A DNA stretch of 62,343 bases from Chryseobacterium indologenes (GTDB lineage: Bacteria > Bacteroidota > Bacteroidia > Flavobacteriales > Weeksellaceae), in NCBI GenBank assembly GCA_001013295.1, contig LAZY01000003.1:1-62343 (forward strand), read 5' to 3'. The translations under genes and the position numbers were made by a program. This document shows, piece by piece, positions 27,286-35,224 of this stretch; within the stretch, counting starts at the first letter, position 1; every line of letters begins with the position of its first letter. The notes under the pieces are model-generated. The model worked only from the letters and a program-made list of their open reading frames with translations, did no database searches and was not told the DNA's origin.

Positions 27286-27934
27286 TTTGAAGTCGCAAAT
27301 GTACATCCTGTTTATGATATTATCATAGCGGATTAACAAAATTTAACGCTTCTTTAAAATACCTGAAATAGTTGATATGGTAAGATTCGTTTTTTTCCTT
27401 TATTCAAGGTATATTAGGGCAATATATACCTTTATTCAGATATAGGCTGGTCTTCTAAAAATATCCTCTTTTTTTATAAAGTATGAAAAATACGTCTATA
27501 AACTTGTTGCTTTTTTTGACATTTTCGAGAAGGCTTTTATTAAAATCTGGTTTTGAAAATAATTATTTTGTTAAAAAAACTAAATTTTATCATGATGTCA
27601 AATAATTAATATACCCTTATTGGTATTCTCTAATTTTTGAATTATTTTTGCCGGAAATTTACACAACAAATGAACAATGAAAAAAATACAATTTACCCTA
27701 TTGAAAATAAGACGGTTAAAAAAAACCTTTAAGTCTTTCAATCATCAGTTTCTGACTATAACTATTACTTTTTGTTTTCCTGAAAAATGTTTGTAAAAAA
27801 GGCCTGCCAGCGCTGTCCTGATTAAAACATAATGTTAGTTTATGTAAAATTAACATATATTTATTAAAAATATTCGTATTTTTATATAGTATTAACATCA
27901 CATTTCATGAAACACTTTAAAATCACTTATCACT
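27286..27934. other. Long AT-rich intergenic region with a possible mini-gene
   Basis: About 650 bp with no convincing gene. It includes a leftward -7 box (TACATTTG, 27303-27296) and a rightward exact -7 box TATTTTTG (27653-27660). Ten bases further, an ATG at 27670 opens a 20-codon frame (MNNEKNTIYPIENKTVKKNL, stop at 27732) that ends just after an A8 run. A palindrome TTTCATGAAA at 27903-27912 precedes the next gene. None of these is proven functional. Confidence 0.35.
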
Positions 27935-28330
27935 ATGAAAAAATTATTAACACCAATCCTTTTGGGATTGACCATTATTACCTTAACAGCGTGTAAACAT
28001 CCGGGAAAGGAAGCTGAAATCGTTACTACTGCTGCTAGTCCTGAAAATACTGACGAAATTTCCAAAAATGTATACGTTGACTCCTATGGCGAAAAAATAG
28101 AAGTCACCATCAACAAAACCAAAAATACGGCGATCATACATTTAAACGGCAAAACTTATGACCTTAAAAAAAGTGATGCTTTACCTGAGTATACAGCCTC
28201 TAATGAAGAGTTCCAATACTCTGATATTAAAGGAAATATAACATTCTTAAAAAAGAATGTAGATATGGTTCTGTTTCATTTTAAACAGGCAAAAAAAGAA
28301 TCAGGTCCAGCAAAAATGGCATCGTATTAG
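27935..28330 (+). CDS. Lipoprotein, MliC-like
   Basis: 131 residues with a lipoprotein signal (lipobox LTAC, Cys20). The mature part, YVDSYGEKIEVTINKTKNTA, then HLNGKTYDLKK, EYTASNEEFQYSD and GNITFLKK, has the strand order and spacing of the MliC fold (membrane-bound inhibitor of C-type lysozyme), in which a YxC-xxG strand, a hLxxxGxxYxL strand and an sGarYs strand follow one another. The canonical cysteine is absent here. The MliC assignment is therefore a tentative inference. It is followed 43 bases later by a META-domain lipoprotein, likely cotranscribed. Confidence 0.6.
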   Translation: MKKLLTPILLGLTIITLTACKHPGKEAEIVTTAASPENTDEISKNVYVDSYGEKIEVTINKTKNTAIIHLNGKTYDLKKSDALPEYTASNEEFQYSDIKGNITFLKKNVDMVLFHFKQAKKESGPAKMASY

Positions 28331-28373
28331 CATAAGGTATCGAAATTCGTATAAAATTAAAAAATTCAAAATT

Positions 28374-28811
28374 ATGAAAAGCTTATATTATTATTTATCT
28401 GCTCTGGTTATTGCTACATTCCTGGTTGTATCTTGTAAACCACAAGCTACTGCACAAAAACCAACTAATGATATAACAGGAAAAACGTGGAAACTAACAG
28501 AGCTTTATGGAAAACCTATCAATCTGAAAAATCCTAAAAATAATCCTCACTTTAAGCTGAATATGGAAGGAATGAGATATGAAGGTAATGCCGGATGTAA
28601 CGGATTTGGAGGAACATTTGAGATCAAACCTGAAATAATGAGAATTAAATTCAATCAGGGAATGTCTACCATGATGGCGTGCGAAGATCTTGATATTGAA
28701 AACCAGTTTACAAAAGCAGTTCTTGCAGCAGATAATTACTCTGTAAATGGAAATACATTAACTTTGAACAAAGCAAGAATGGCTCCTTTAGCCAAGTTTG
28801 TTCTTGAATAA
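28374..28811 (+). CDS. META-domain lipoprotein (HslJ-like)
   Basis: 145 residues. Lipobox VVSC (Cys21) is followed by a short linker and one META domain: GKTWKLTELYGKPINLKN, then GNAGCNGFGGTFEIK and the diagnostic GMSTMMACEDLDIENQFTKAVLAA. META/HslJ proteins are surface or periplasmic lipoproteins linked in other bacteria to stress or antibiotic tolerance; the molecular function is unknown. It shares a bidirectional terminator with the converging SemiSWEET gene. Confidence 0.88.
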   Translation: MKSLYYYLSALVIATFLVVSCKPQATAQKPTNDITGKTWKLTELYGKPINLKNPKNNPHFKLNMEGMRYEGNAGCNGFGGTFEIKPEIMRIKFNQGMSTMMACEDLDIENQFTKAVLAADNYSVNGNTLTLNKARMAPLAKFVLE

Positions 28812-28834
28812 TTATATTTTTCTCCATACAATAT

Positions 28835-28868
28835 AAAAAGACGCCTTATTTCCATAGGGCGTCTTTTT
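28835..28868. terminator. Bidirectional terminator (META gene / SemiSWEET gene)
   Basis: AAAAAGACGCC (28835-28845) pairs with GGCGTCTTTTT (28858-28868), an 11-bp perfect stem with T runs on both strands, between convergent genes. Confidence 0.85.
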
Positions 28869-28884
28869 GTAAGTATATAATTCT

Positions 28885-29145
28885 TTATTTCTTTTTATTA
28901 TACATAAAATAACAAAGCAAAAGACCTATATTGACAAGAACAGCAAATGAATTCGATAAAATAATAGGCCATTCCTCTTTTACAATCCCGTACCATACCC
29001 ATAAGGAGAGTCCTGAAACCAGAACCAGCAGCATCAGTAAAGAAATATCTTCCACATCTTTCTCTCTGATCACTTTCACAAGCTGAGGAATCATTGATAC
29101 AGATGTTAGAACTCCCGCTATTATGCCTAATACATTTTCATTCAT
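28885..29145 (-). CDS. SemiSWEET-type PQ-loop sugar transporter
   Basis: 86 residues and three transmembrane helices, the length of a bacterial SemiSWEET, which dimerises to form a sugar channel. The PQ motif is present in TM1 (SVSMIPQLVKVIREKD) followed by the conserved DISLLML of TM2. It starts 14 bases after the FAD oxidoreductase stop codon, so the two form an operon. The substrate is not evident. Confidence 0.9.
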   Translation of the reverse strand: MNENVLGIIAGVLTSVSMIPQLVKVIREKDVEDISLLMLLVLVSGLSLWVWYGIVKEEWPIILSNSFAVLVNIGLLLCYFMYNKKK

Positions 29146-29159
29146 ACCATACTGTCATA

Positions 29160-30194
29160 TTATTGAAACCTGCTCAGGGAAACTTCTTTATGCAACGGAA
29201 TATCTTCTTCTATAAAACGGATTAGATCTCTTGAGAAATAACACCCGTTCAGAATTCCGCGAGCTCCTAATCCGTTGAAAACATACAGATTATTAAACGT
29301 TTCATGTCTACCGATAATCGGCCTGCGGTCTTTTACGGTAGGACGGAATCCAAAATTCACTTCCTCCACTTCGAAATCGTGAGGATAAAATTCAGAAAGT
29401 CCATTGACCAACTGAGTTACCGCCGATTCATCAATATGATGATGCAGCTGCTCTCTGTCGTAAGTTCCTCCGTAGAAATAAAGTCCGTTTCCGGTTAAAA
29501 ATAGGAAGTGTTTCTTTTTGATGGTTATATTTTCCGGGATCGGCTGGGAAAGTTTGACCTTGATGTGATGCCCTTTATTAGGATTGACAGCAATTTCAGA
29601 AAAATACGGATTGTCTTTCACTCCCATTCCTTCACAAAAGATCACATGTTTAAAAGTAAAATCTTTGTAAGTGGATCCGGAAGGGTCTAATTTCGTATAA
29701 TCAAATTTTTCTTTTACCAAATGTCCGTTTTTTTCAAAAAAACCGAATAGACCTGCAAAAAATCCACTAACATTTAACCTCGCAGACTGATTCACCTTTC
29801 CTGTGAGAAAGTCGTTTTTTACTACATTTAAACGATCAAATTTTTGGTCAAGAAACTGAGCTAAGTCTTCATTTGCCGATTTCTTCAGCCAGAGATTTTG
29901 TTCATTTTCATCATGAAAGATCCTGTGAATAGGAGCATTGATCAGATAGTTTTCTCCGGTATAGGATTTTATTTCTTCAAGGCTCTCTTTCAGGAAGTCA
30001 ATCTGCTCCTGAGCTTTCCAGAACGTCGTAAATTTTTTAAGAACAACAGGATTGATAATACCTGCTGAAACCTGCGAAGCACTTTTTCTTCCTTCTGAGA
30101 AGATCACAAATGATTTGTTATTCTTAATGAGCTGATGGGCTAAAAAAAAACCTGTATACCCGTCTCCTACAATAATATAGTCTACATTCTTCAT
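29160..30194 (-). CDS. FAD-dependent oxidoreductase (DAO family)
   Basis: 344 residues with an N-terminal Rossmann motif (VDYIIVGDGYTGFFLA) for FAD, an SAGIINP motif typical of DAO-family enzymes after residue 40, and a C-terminal FAD-closing motif (GLGARGILNGCYFSRDL) preceded by FRPTVKDRRPIIGRH. The layout matches glycine-oxidase/MnmC-C-like amine oxidoreductases, but the length and lack of a methyltransferase domain exclude full MnmC. The substrate is unknown. It is cotranscribed with the SemiSWEET gene. Confidence 0.85.
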   Translation of the reverse strand: MKNVDYIIVGDGYTGFFLAHQLIKNNKSFVIFSEGRKSASQVSAGIINPVVLKKFTTFWKAQEQIDFLKESLEEIKSYTGENYLINAPIHRIFHDENEQNLWLKKSANEDLAQFLDQKFDRLNVVKNDFLTGKVNQSARLNVSGFFAGLFGFFEKNGHLVKEKFDYTKLDPSGSTYKDFTFKHVIFCEGMGVKDNPYFSEIAVNPNKGHHIKVKLSQPIPENITIKKKHFLFLTGNGLYFYGGTYDREQLHHHIDESAVTQLVNGLSEFYPHDFEVEEVNFGFRPTVKDRRPIIGRHETFNNLYVFNGLGARGILNGCYFSRDLIRFIEEDIPLHKEVSLSRFQ

Positions 30195-30285
30195 ATGAGA
30201 AATTTCATTTATTTAAAGGTTATATGCAATACCCTATTTCTTTGATTATTGATTGACAATAAACAAAGGGCGATTCCATAATAAA

Positions 30286-30313
30286 AAAACCTGAGTAAAA
30301 ATACTCAGGTTTT
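30286..30313 (-). terminator. Intrinsic terminator of the gld operon
   Basis: AAAACCTGAGT / ACTCAGGTTTT, an 11-bp perfect stem with a 6-base loop and a leftward T run, 20 bases after the gldN stop codon. Confidence 0.85.
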
Positions 30314-30333
30314 GTATAAATATCAAGTGAAAT

Positions 30334-31272
30334 CTAGTAATTCCACATATCATTTTCCATTTCAAGAATCTGCGCTTTGATTCTATCGCTTTCTTCTAAC
30401 TGATCATCAGCATTTTTAGGGATATAATCTTTGATTGTACCGTCTCCTAAACCGCTTGAAGATTTATAGATGATGGAAGAGAATCTTCTTGCATTGATAA
30501 TATCATCAAATGAAAGGTCAGCAGATGAATTCTTTCTGTTGAAAACATAGTTGTTTGCTAAAATATCTCTTGCATTTGGATAGAAAATCCAGAACAGGTC
30601 GATCAATTCATCATTCCCTGCAATAGGCTTACCATCTGGTCCTATTACTCCCTGTACAGCAGGATCTGGTCCCATTGCTGCAATGCCAAGAGGTCTGTAT
30701 TTCATCTGTCCGTCTCTCTTATCGATGAACCACATTCCCATGATTTTAAGAACTTTTACTTTTTCTGTAGTTGTCTTAAATACATCGGTGTATTCTTTTT
30801 TCTCCTTTTCAGTAAGTTGTCTTCCTGAGTTTAGAATATCGATAGCAGCATCGTTGATTCTTACAACCTCTAGTCTTTTCTGAATAGCTTCAGGGGAAAG
30901 TTTTTGAGTAAAATTTTCATCATCATATACCTGTTCTATTTTACCGCTTATGGCCGCATCTAATAATAACTGGTATAGAGATCTTGTAGGTGTAGAAAGA
31001 AGACCGTCAGGATTATCATAATAGAATGGCTGATTGATCTTATCATTCATATCAATGATTTCCCAAACAAACATACTCTTAAGGATGTCTTTATCTTCAA
31101 CAAATCCGTATTCAAGAGGCTTTACTGTTTTATCTATAATAGTATCACCAACTTTTTGTTTGTTCTCCTCTCTCATCTTTCTAAACTCTTCCGGAGAAGA
31201 AGCGTTCAGAATAGTCTGGGAAAAAGCAAATCCCGAAACTAATACTAAAAGGGTGCTAATATATTTTTTCAT
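30334..31272 (-). CDS. gldN: T9SS/gliding motility protein GldN
   Basis: 312 residues; periplasmic partner (PorN homologue) that joins GldK in the outer-membrane-associated ring of the type IX secretion system. A Sec signal peptide (MKKYISTLLVLVSGFAFSQ) is followed by the conserved KPLEYGFVEDKDILKSMFVWEIIDMNDKINQPFYY region and LGIAAMGPD, then ELIDLFWIFYPNARDILANNYVFN, all hallmark GldN segments. The frame opens at a TTG 12 bases upstream; the ATG at 31272 starts the signal peptide. It is the last gene of the operon, 20 bases after gldM. Confidence 0.96.
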   Translation of the reverse strand: MKKYISTLLVLVSGFAFSQTILNASSPEEFRKMREENKQKVGDTIIDKTVKPLEYGFVEDKDILKSMFVWEIIDMNDKINQPFYYDNPDGLLSTPTRSLYQLLLDAAISGKIEQVYDDENFTQKLSPEAIQKRLEVVRINDAAIDILNSGRQLTEKEKKEYTDVFKTTTEKVKVLKIMGMWFIDKRDGQMKYRPLGIAAMGPDPAVQGVIGPDGKPIAGNDELIDLFWIFYPNARDILANNYVFNRKNSSADLSFDDIINARRFSSIIYKSSSGLGDGTIKDYIPKNADDQLEESDRIKAQILEMENDMWNY

Positions 31273-31292
31273 AATAAATTCCAATTTTAGTC

Positions 31293-32885
31293 CTATTGAA
31301 CGTTAATTAATATAGGAGTAATATTTTTGATCTGCTGTCCTTCAAGACCTTGTGCAGTTGCTTTAATATCAAATATAGAAACTACATCTCCGCTTCTCAG
31401 GTTCTTGATCAATCCTGCAGCATCATTCAATGAATTACCGTGGATCAATAAAGCTGCTCTACCAGGTACTCTTACCATAAACTGAGTTACAGTAAACGAT
31501 ACCGGGAAGTCGAAGTCAGGAATAGCTGCCTGTACAGATTGATTCGGGATAGAAGTTGCCGGCATCGACAATACATTCTGACCTCTCATCTGACCTTGAG
31601 GTGGCGGAACATTCTTGATTCTATATTCAAATACCTGAGATACAGACTTACCATAAGGATCTATTCCGGATAGTGTTAGCTTCACTGTAGTACCTGTGGT
31701 AGGTTTTACAATCCATTTACCAGGGCCTGTACTTCTTACAGATGCTCCCGGAGCTGATAATGAAAGTTTAGAATTGTCAGCCCCTAAGATTGATCCTGAA
31801 ACAGGGTTCTCAAGTCCTCTATACATTACATTCATCTTATCTGCAGAAAGTAATAATCCTTTTTCAAGTTTTACTTCTCTAGGTCCTGCAATTACATTAT
31901 AAGTATGTGTCCAAGGGAAACTTTGCGGCTTACCTGTAGCATCTGTTAATGTAATAGTACCTCCTAATTTATGTTCTCCGATACCAGCACCAGAAATAGG
32001 AATAATACCTTTTCCGTTTTCTTGCTTGCTTACTCCGGAAATACTGATCTTATTACTGTTAGAATAAGTACCCAGCATTACTTTTACTTCAGCCTGTTTA
32101 CCTGCCTGAATATCTGTAGGTCCGGAAACGATAGGCTCATAGCTTGTAAATTTGATGCTTGCATCTACTTTTTCCTGAAGTAATAATGCTAATGCATCAG
32201 ACTGAACGTTTCTGGCATCATTTTGGATGATTTCCAAATTGGATATTGCAGCAATAAGCGGCTGGTGATAAAATTTATTCTGGAACCAAGTCTTATCATT
32301 CGGAGATTTTCCTTTAGGATACTCTGCAATCAGAGACTTGTTAGCTCTTTCTACCAGATCTTTAAGCTGTGGATTGTTTCCAAAAGTAGCGTTGATATAA
32401 TTTCTTACATCATCGATTTTTGCTTTCAGGTCCATTGCATTCTTTGAAGGTGAATTTTCATCTCCTTCTTTGAAGAAATATTCGGTAGTAGCTTCGTTAT
32501 TGTTAAGTGCAGCAAAATTCTCACTTACATCAATATCTTTTCCTGTTTTAGGATCTTTATCATGAAACTCAGATTGTTTTTTCAACAAATCTTTTACATC
32601 CTGAGCATGTTTTACCAATACATCAATCTTGGTTTTCAACACTTTATAGTCTTCCCAAGGTTTTGCATAGGTATCCGGAACCTGCTGAGCTTTAGCTTCA
32701 AGTGTTCTTTCAAAGATCTTTTCGTTCTTTCTTTCCGTTAAAGTTCTGGTTTCATTTAATGCTCTGGTAGAATCATAATATGACCTGATGATTTCTGCAT
32801 CAATATTGAGGGCCATCATCGCGATGAACACCAGATACATCAGGTTGATCATCTTCTGACGAGGGGTCTGTTTTCCTTGTGCCAT
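31293..32885 (-). CDS. gldM: T9SS/gliding motor protein GldM
   Basis: 530 residues. One N-terminal transmembrane helix (MINLMYLVFIAMMALNIDAEII) inserts into the GldL bundle, and the large periplasmic part with D1-D4 domains contacts the GldK-GldN ring. With GldL it forms the proton-powered motor of the T9SS and gliding machinery (established for Flavobacterium johnsoniae). The proline-rich KNVPPPQGQMRG linker precedes the last domain. Gap to gldL 52 bases. Confidence 0.96.
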   Translation of the reverse strand: MAQGKQTPRQKMINLMYLVFIAMMALNIDAEIIRSYYDSTRALNETRTLTERKNEKIFERTLEAKAQQVPDTYAKPWEDYKVLKTKIDVLVKHAQDVKDLLKKQSEFHDKDPKTGKDIDVSENFAALNNNEATTEYFFKEGDENSPSKNAMDLKAKIDDVRNYINATFGNNPQLKDLVERANKSLIAEYPKGKSPNDKTWFQNKFYHQPLIAAISNLEIIQNDARNVQSDALALLLQEKVDASIKFTSYEPIVSGPTDIQAGKQAEVKVMLGTYSNSNKISISGVSKQENGKGIIPISGAGIGEHKLGGTITLTDATGKPQSFPWTHTYNVIAGPREVKLEKGLLLSADKMNVMYRGLENPVSGSILGADNSKLSLSAPGASVRSTGPGKWIVKPTTGTTVKLTLSGIDPYGKSVSQVFEYRIKNVPPPQGQMRGQNVLSMPATSIPNQSVQAAIPDFDFPVSFTVTQFMVRVPGRAALLIHGNSLNDAAGLIKNLRSGDVVSIFDIKATAQGLEGQQIKNITPILINVQ

Positions 32886-32937
32886 TCTCTGTTCTTTGTT
32901 TTTTGATTAAGTAGTTAAATTTAGAAATGGTTAGGAA

Positions 32938-33633
32938 TTAAGACTTCATCGCAGTTAGCATACCACCATAAACTCTATTTAAGTTATTAAGATTAGAGGT
33001 TAAACCTTGTAGCTCTTGGTTGAATTTTTCAGATTGCTCTGCAGATTTCTGCATATCAGCAACATATTTGTTAGCAAATTCAGATTGCTTTTTACCATTT
33101 TCAAGCTGCAATGCATATAAAGCATTCATACTTTCCATATGCTGAGCAGCTTTGTTTAGCTGATCATTATATTTATGAGTAGAAGCAGAAACGTCAACAG
33201 TTTGATTGATTTGATCTACAGAGTTTGAAAATTTATCAATTCCTGTTCTTAATCTGTCAAATAATTGAACATCTAATTTAGCATCCTGAAGCATTTTGTC
33301 CAACTTGGTTGAAAGGGAGTTTTCCAGTTCAGCAAATTGAGCAGCATTGTTATTTCTAGAAGAAACGTTAGAGTGCAAAGGATTTGGGTTAGCATGTTTA
33401 TCTAATAACTCAGGATAAACATTTTCCCATGCATAAGACTCTTCTGATTTAGGAGGGTCGAATGCGAAAATGATAAAGATAATAGCTTCAGTAATAAGTC
33501 CTACTGTAAGAGCGATATTACCATTAATGGGTCCCAGAGTAATGTGAGTAATTTTAAGCCAAGCTCCAAGAATTACAATTGCAGCACCGAATGAATAGAA
33601 GAAATTCATCCAAGCATCTTTAGTCTTAAACAT
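32938..33633 (-). CDS. gldL: T9SS/gliding motor protein GldL
   Basis: 231 residues. Two N-terminal transmembrane helices (about 13-30 and 38-58) are followed by a long coiled-coil cytoplasmic tail rich in Gln, Asn and Leu. Glu49 in TM2 (GLITEAIIF) is at the position of the proton-carrying glutamate described in F. johnsoniae GldL. The GldL pentamer and GldM dimer form a rotary motor using the proton motive force. Confidence 0.96.
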   Translation of the reverse strand: MFKTKDAWMNFFYSFGAAIVILGAWLKITHITLGPINGNIALTVGLITEAIIFIIFAFDPPKSEESYAWENVYPELLDKHANPNPLHSNVSSRNNNAAQFAELENSLSTKLDKMLQDAKLDVQLFDRLRTGIDKFSNSVDQINQTVDVSASTHKYNDQLNKAAQHMESMNALYALQLENGKKQSEFANKYVADMQKSAEQSEKFNQELQGLTSNLNNLNRVYGGMLTAMKS

Positions 33634-33694
33634 ATTGCGTTAGTTTTTTTAATGTTAAATAAAATTGTATTGAAAAAATAATTGTTTTGGTTTA

Positions 33695-35116
33695 TTATCT
33701 GTTAACTCTTCTTGGCTTAACAGCTGCTTCAGGAATATCCTGTACAGTTCTAAATCCGATATAGCTTCTTGCTGAATCCTTTCTTTCCCAATCTCTTGCA
33801 CCCGTCATTAACGCATATCCTATATCTTTCCAAGATCCACCTCTTACAGATTTCTTCGTATCCAACTTATCTTTAGTAGAAGGATTTAATGTAGAAGAGA
33901 ATCCGTATGAAGAATTATTATACGCAGATGATGTCCATTCAGAAACGTTTCCAGCCATATCAAATAACCCAAATCCATTTTTCTTAAATTTCTTAACTGG
34001 AGCTGTATATGTATAAGTACCTTTTTTCTCGTCTTCCATGTAGTTACCTCTCTTAGGTTTGAAGTTGGCAAGGTAGCAACCTCTGTCATCCATTAAGTAT
34101 GGACCACCCCAAGGGTAAGTAGCATTTTGCATTCCACCTCTTGCAGCATATTCCCATTCAAATTCTGTAGGAAGTCTGAACTGCAATGGTCTTTGTTTTT
34201 TTCTTTTTAAGCTTTCGTTGTAATCTGTTTTCAATTTAGATCTGAAGTTACAGTAAGCTCTTGCCTGATCCCAGGTTACCCCTACTACAGGATAATCTTT
34301 GTAAGCTTTGTGCCAGAAATACTGTTCGAACAATGGCTCATTGTAAGCAAAGTGGAAATCTTTTACCCAAACGGTAGTATCAGGATAGATCGCGATACTT
34401 TCACTTTTCAGGTAGTTAGCTCCTCTTTCGTTATCTGCAACTGCAGCGTCCATATCTCCCCAACGGTAAGTATATTTCAGTTTACTTACGTCTAAAATTC
34501 TTTCGTTTCCAATTCTTGAAGAAGAAGGCAGATACATAGATTCTAAAACTTCTGCGTATTCTACATCTGGATATTTTGTTGTACTCCAGTGTAAAGGAAT
34601 TTTCCAGTCTAATCTTTTGCTGGCATCATATCCTCCGTCTTCACGGCCACCCTGGCCTTCCATATATTCTTGATAAGGTGTTAAATTTTCTTCTTTTTTA
34701 GCAAGGTATGCATAATCTCCTATGCTTGCCCCTTTACGTCCGCCTTCATCACCACCTTCTCCGGCAGCTTCAGCAAGTAAAGTTCTAGCGATAGAATCTC
34801 TTACATAGTTGATAAATACTCTGTACTCCGCATTGGTAGTTTCAGCTTCATCCATGAAGAAAGAAGAAACAGTAACTGTTTTCAATGATGCTTTTTCAGG
34901 GGTATTTGTCGGATCCTGATCTGCTAAACCAGCAACAAATGAACCTGCAGGAATTGCAACCATTCCGTATGGTCTTTCCGCAACAAATGATTTTGTTTTT
35001 TCTCTTGGTATCAATTCTCCTTTTGTTCCTGGCTTCCCTACAGAAGAGCTGCCACCACCTGAACAAGATACCGATGCTACTGACGCAGACAATAATAAAA
35101 GAAATATCCTTTTCAT
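33695..35116 (-). CDS. gldK: T9SS/gliding lipoprotein GldK (FGE-sulfatase-like)
   Basis: 473 residues; lipobox SVSC near residue 18. The mature protein is a formylglycine-generating-enzyme (SUMF1) fold used structurally: MVAIPAGSFVAG, then SSFFMDEAETTNAEYRVFI, VVGVTWDQARAYCNF, RLPTEFEWEYAARGG, FDMAGNVSEWTSS and SVRGGSWKDI. It forms the outer-membrane-associated ring with GldN (PorK/PorN). It begins the gldKLMN block, 108 bases after glmS, with a possible promoter of its own at 35192-35220. Confidence 0.96.
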   Translation of the reverse strand: MKRIFLLLLSASVASVSCSGGGSSSVGKPGTKGELIPREKTKSFVAERPYGMVAIPAGSFVAGLADQDPTNTPEKASLKTVTVSSFFMDEAETTNAEYRVFINYVRDSIARTLLAEAAGEGGDEGGRKGASIGDYAYLAKKEENLTPYQEYMEGQGGREDGGYDASKRLDWKIPLHWSTTKYPDVEYAEVLESMYLPSSSRIGNERILDVSKLKYTYRWGDMDAAVADNERGANYLKSESIAIYPDTTVWVKDFHFAYNEPLFEQYFWHKAYKDYPVVGVTWDQARAYCNFRSKLKTDYNESLKRKKQRPLQFRLPTEFEWEYAARGGMQNATYPWGGPYLMDDRGCYLANFKPKRGNYMEDEKKGTYTYTAPVKKFKKNGFGLFDMAGNVSEWTSSAYNNSSYGFSSTLNPSTKDKLDTKKSVRGGSWKDIGYALMTGARDWERKDSARSYIGFRTVQDIPEAAVKPRRVNR

Positions 35117-35191
35117 GTTAATTTTTATAATTAAGCCGTAAATATATAATTTTTTTAAGAAACTTTTAAGATTTTTTTTGAAATAACGGAA

Positions 35192-35220
35192 GAAATCTAA
35201 ATTTATTTTATTTACAACAA
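35192..35220 (-). promoter_or_regulatory. Possible internal promoter for gldKLMN
   Basis: Read leftward: TTG (35220-35218), an 18-base spacer, TAGATTTC (35199-35192), one mismatch from TAnnTTTG. It could let gldK be expressed independently of glmS. Confidence 0.3.
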
Positions 35221-35224
35221 CTTT

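Noticed and set aside
27716..27901. 61-codon leftward frame
   Set aside because: Low-complexity Ile/Asn/Leu composition in AT-rich DNA, with no start context or conserved motif.
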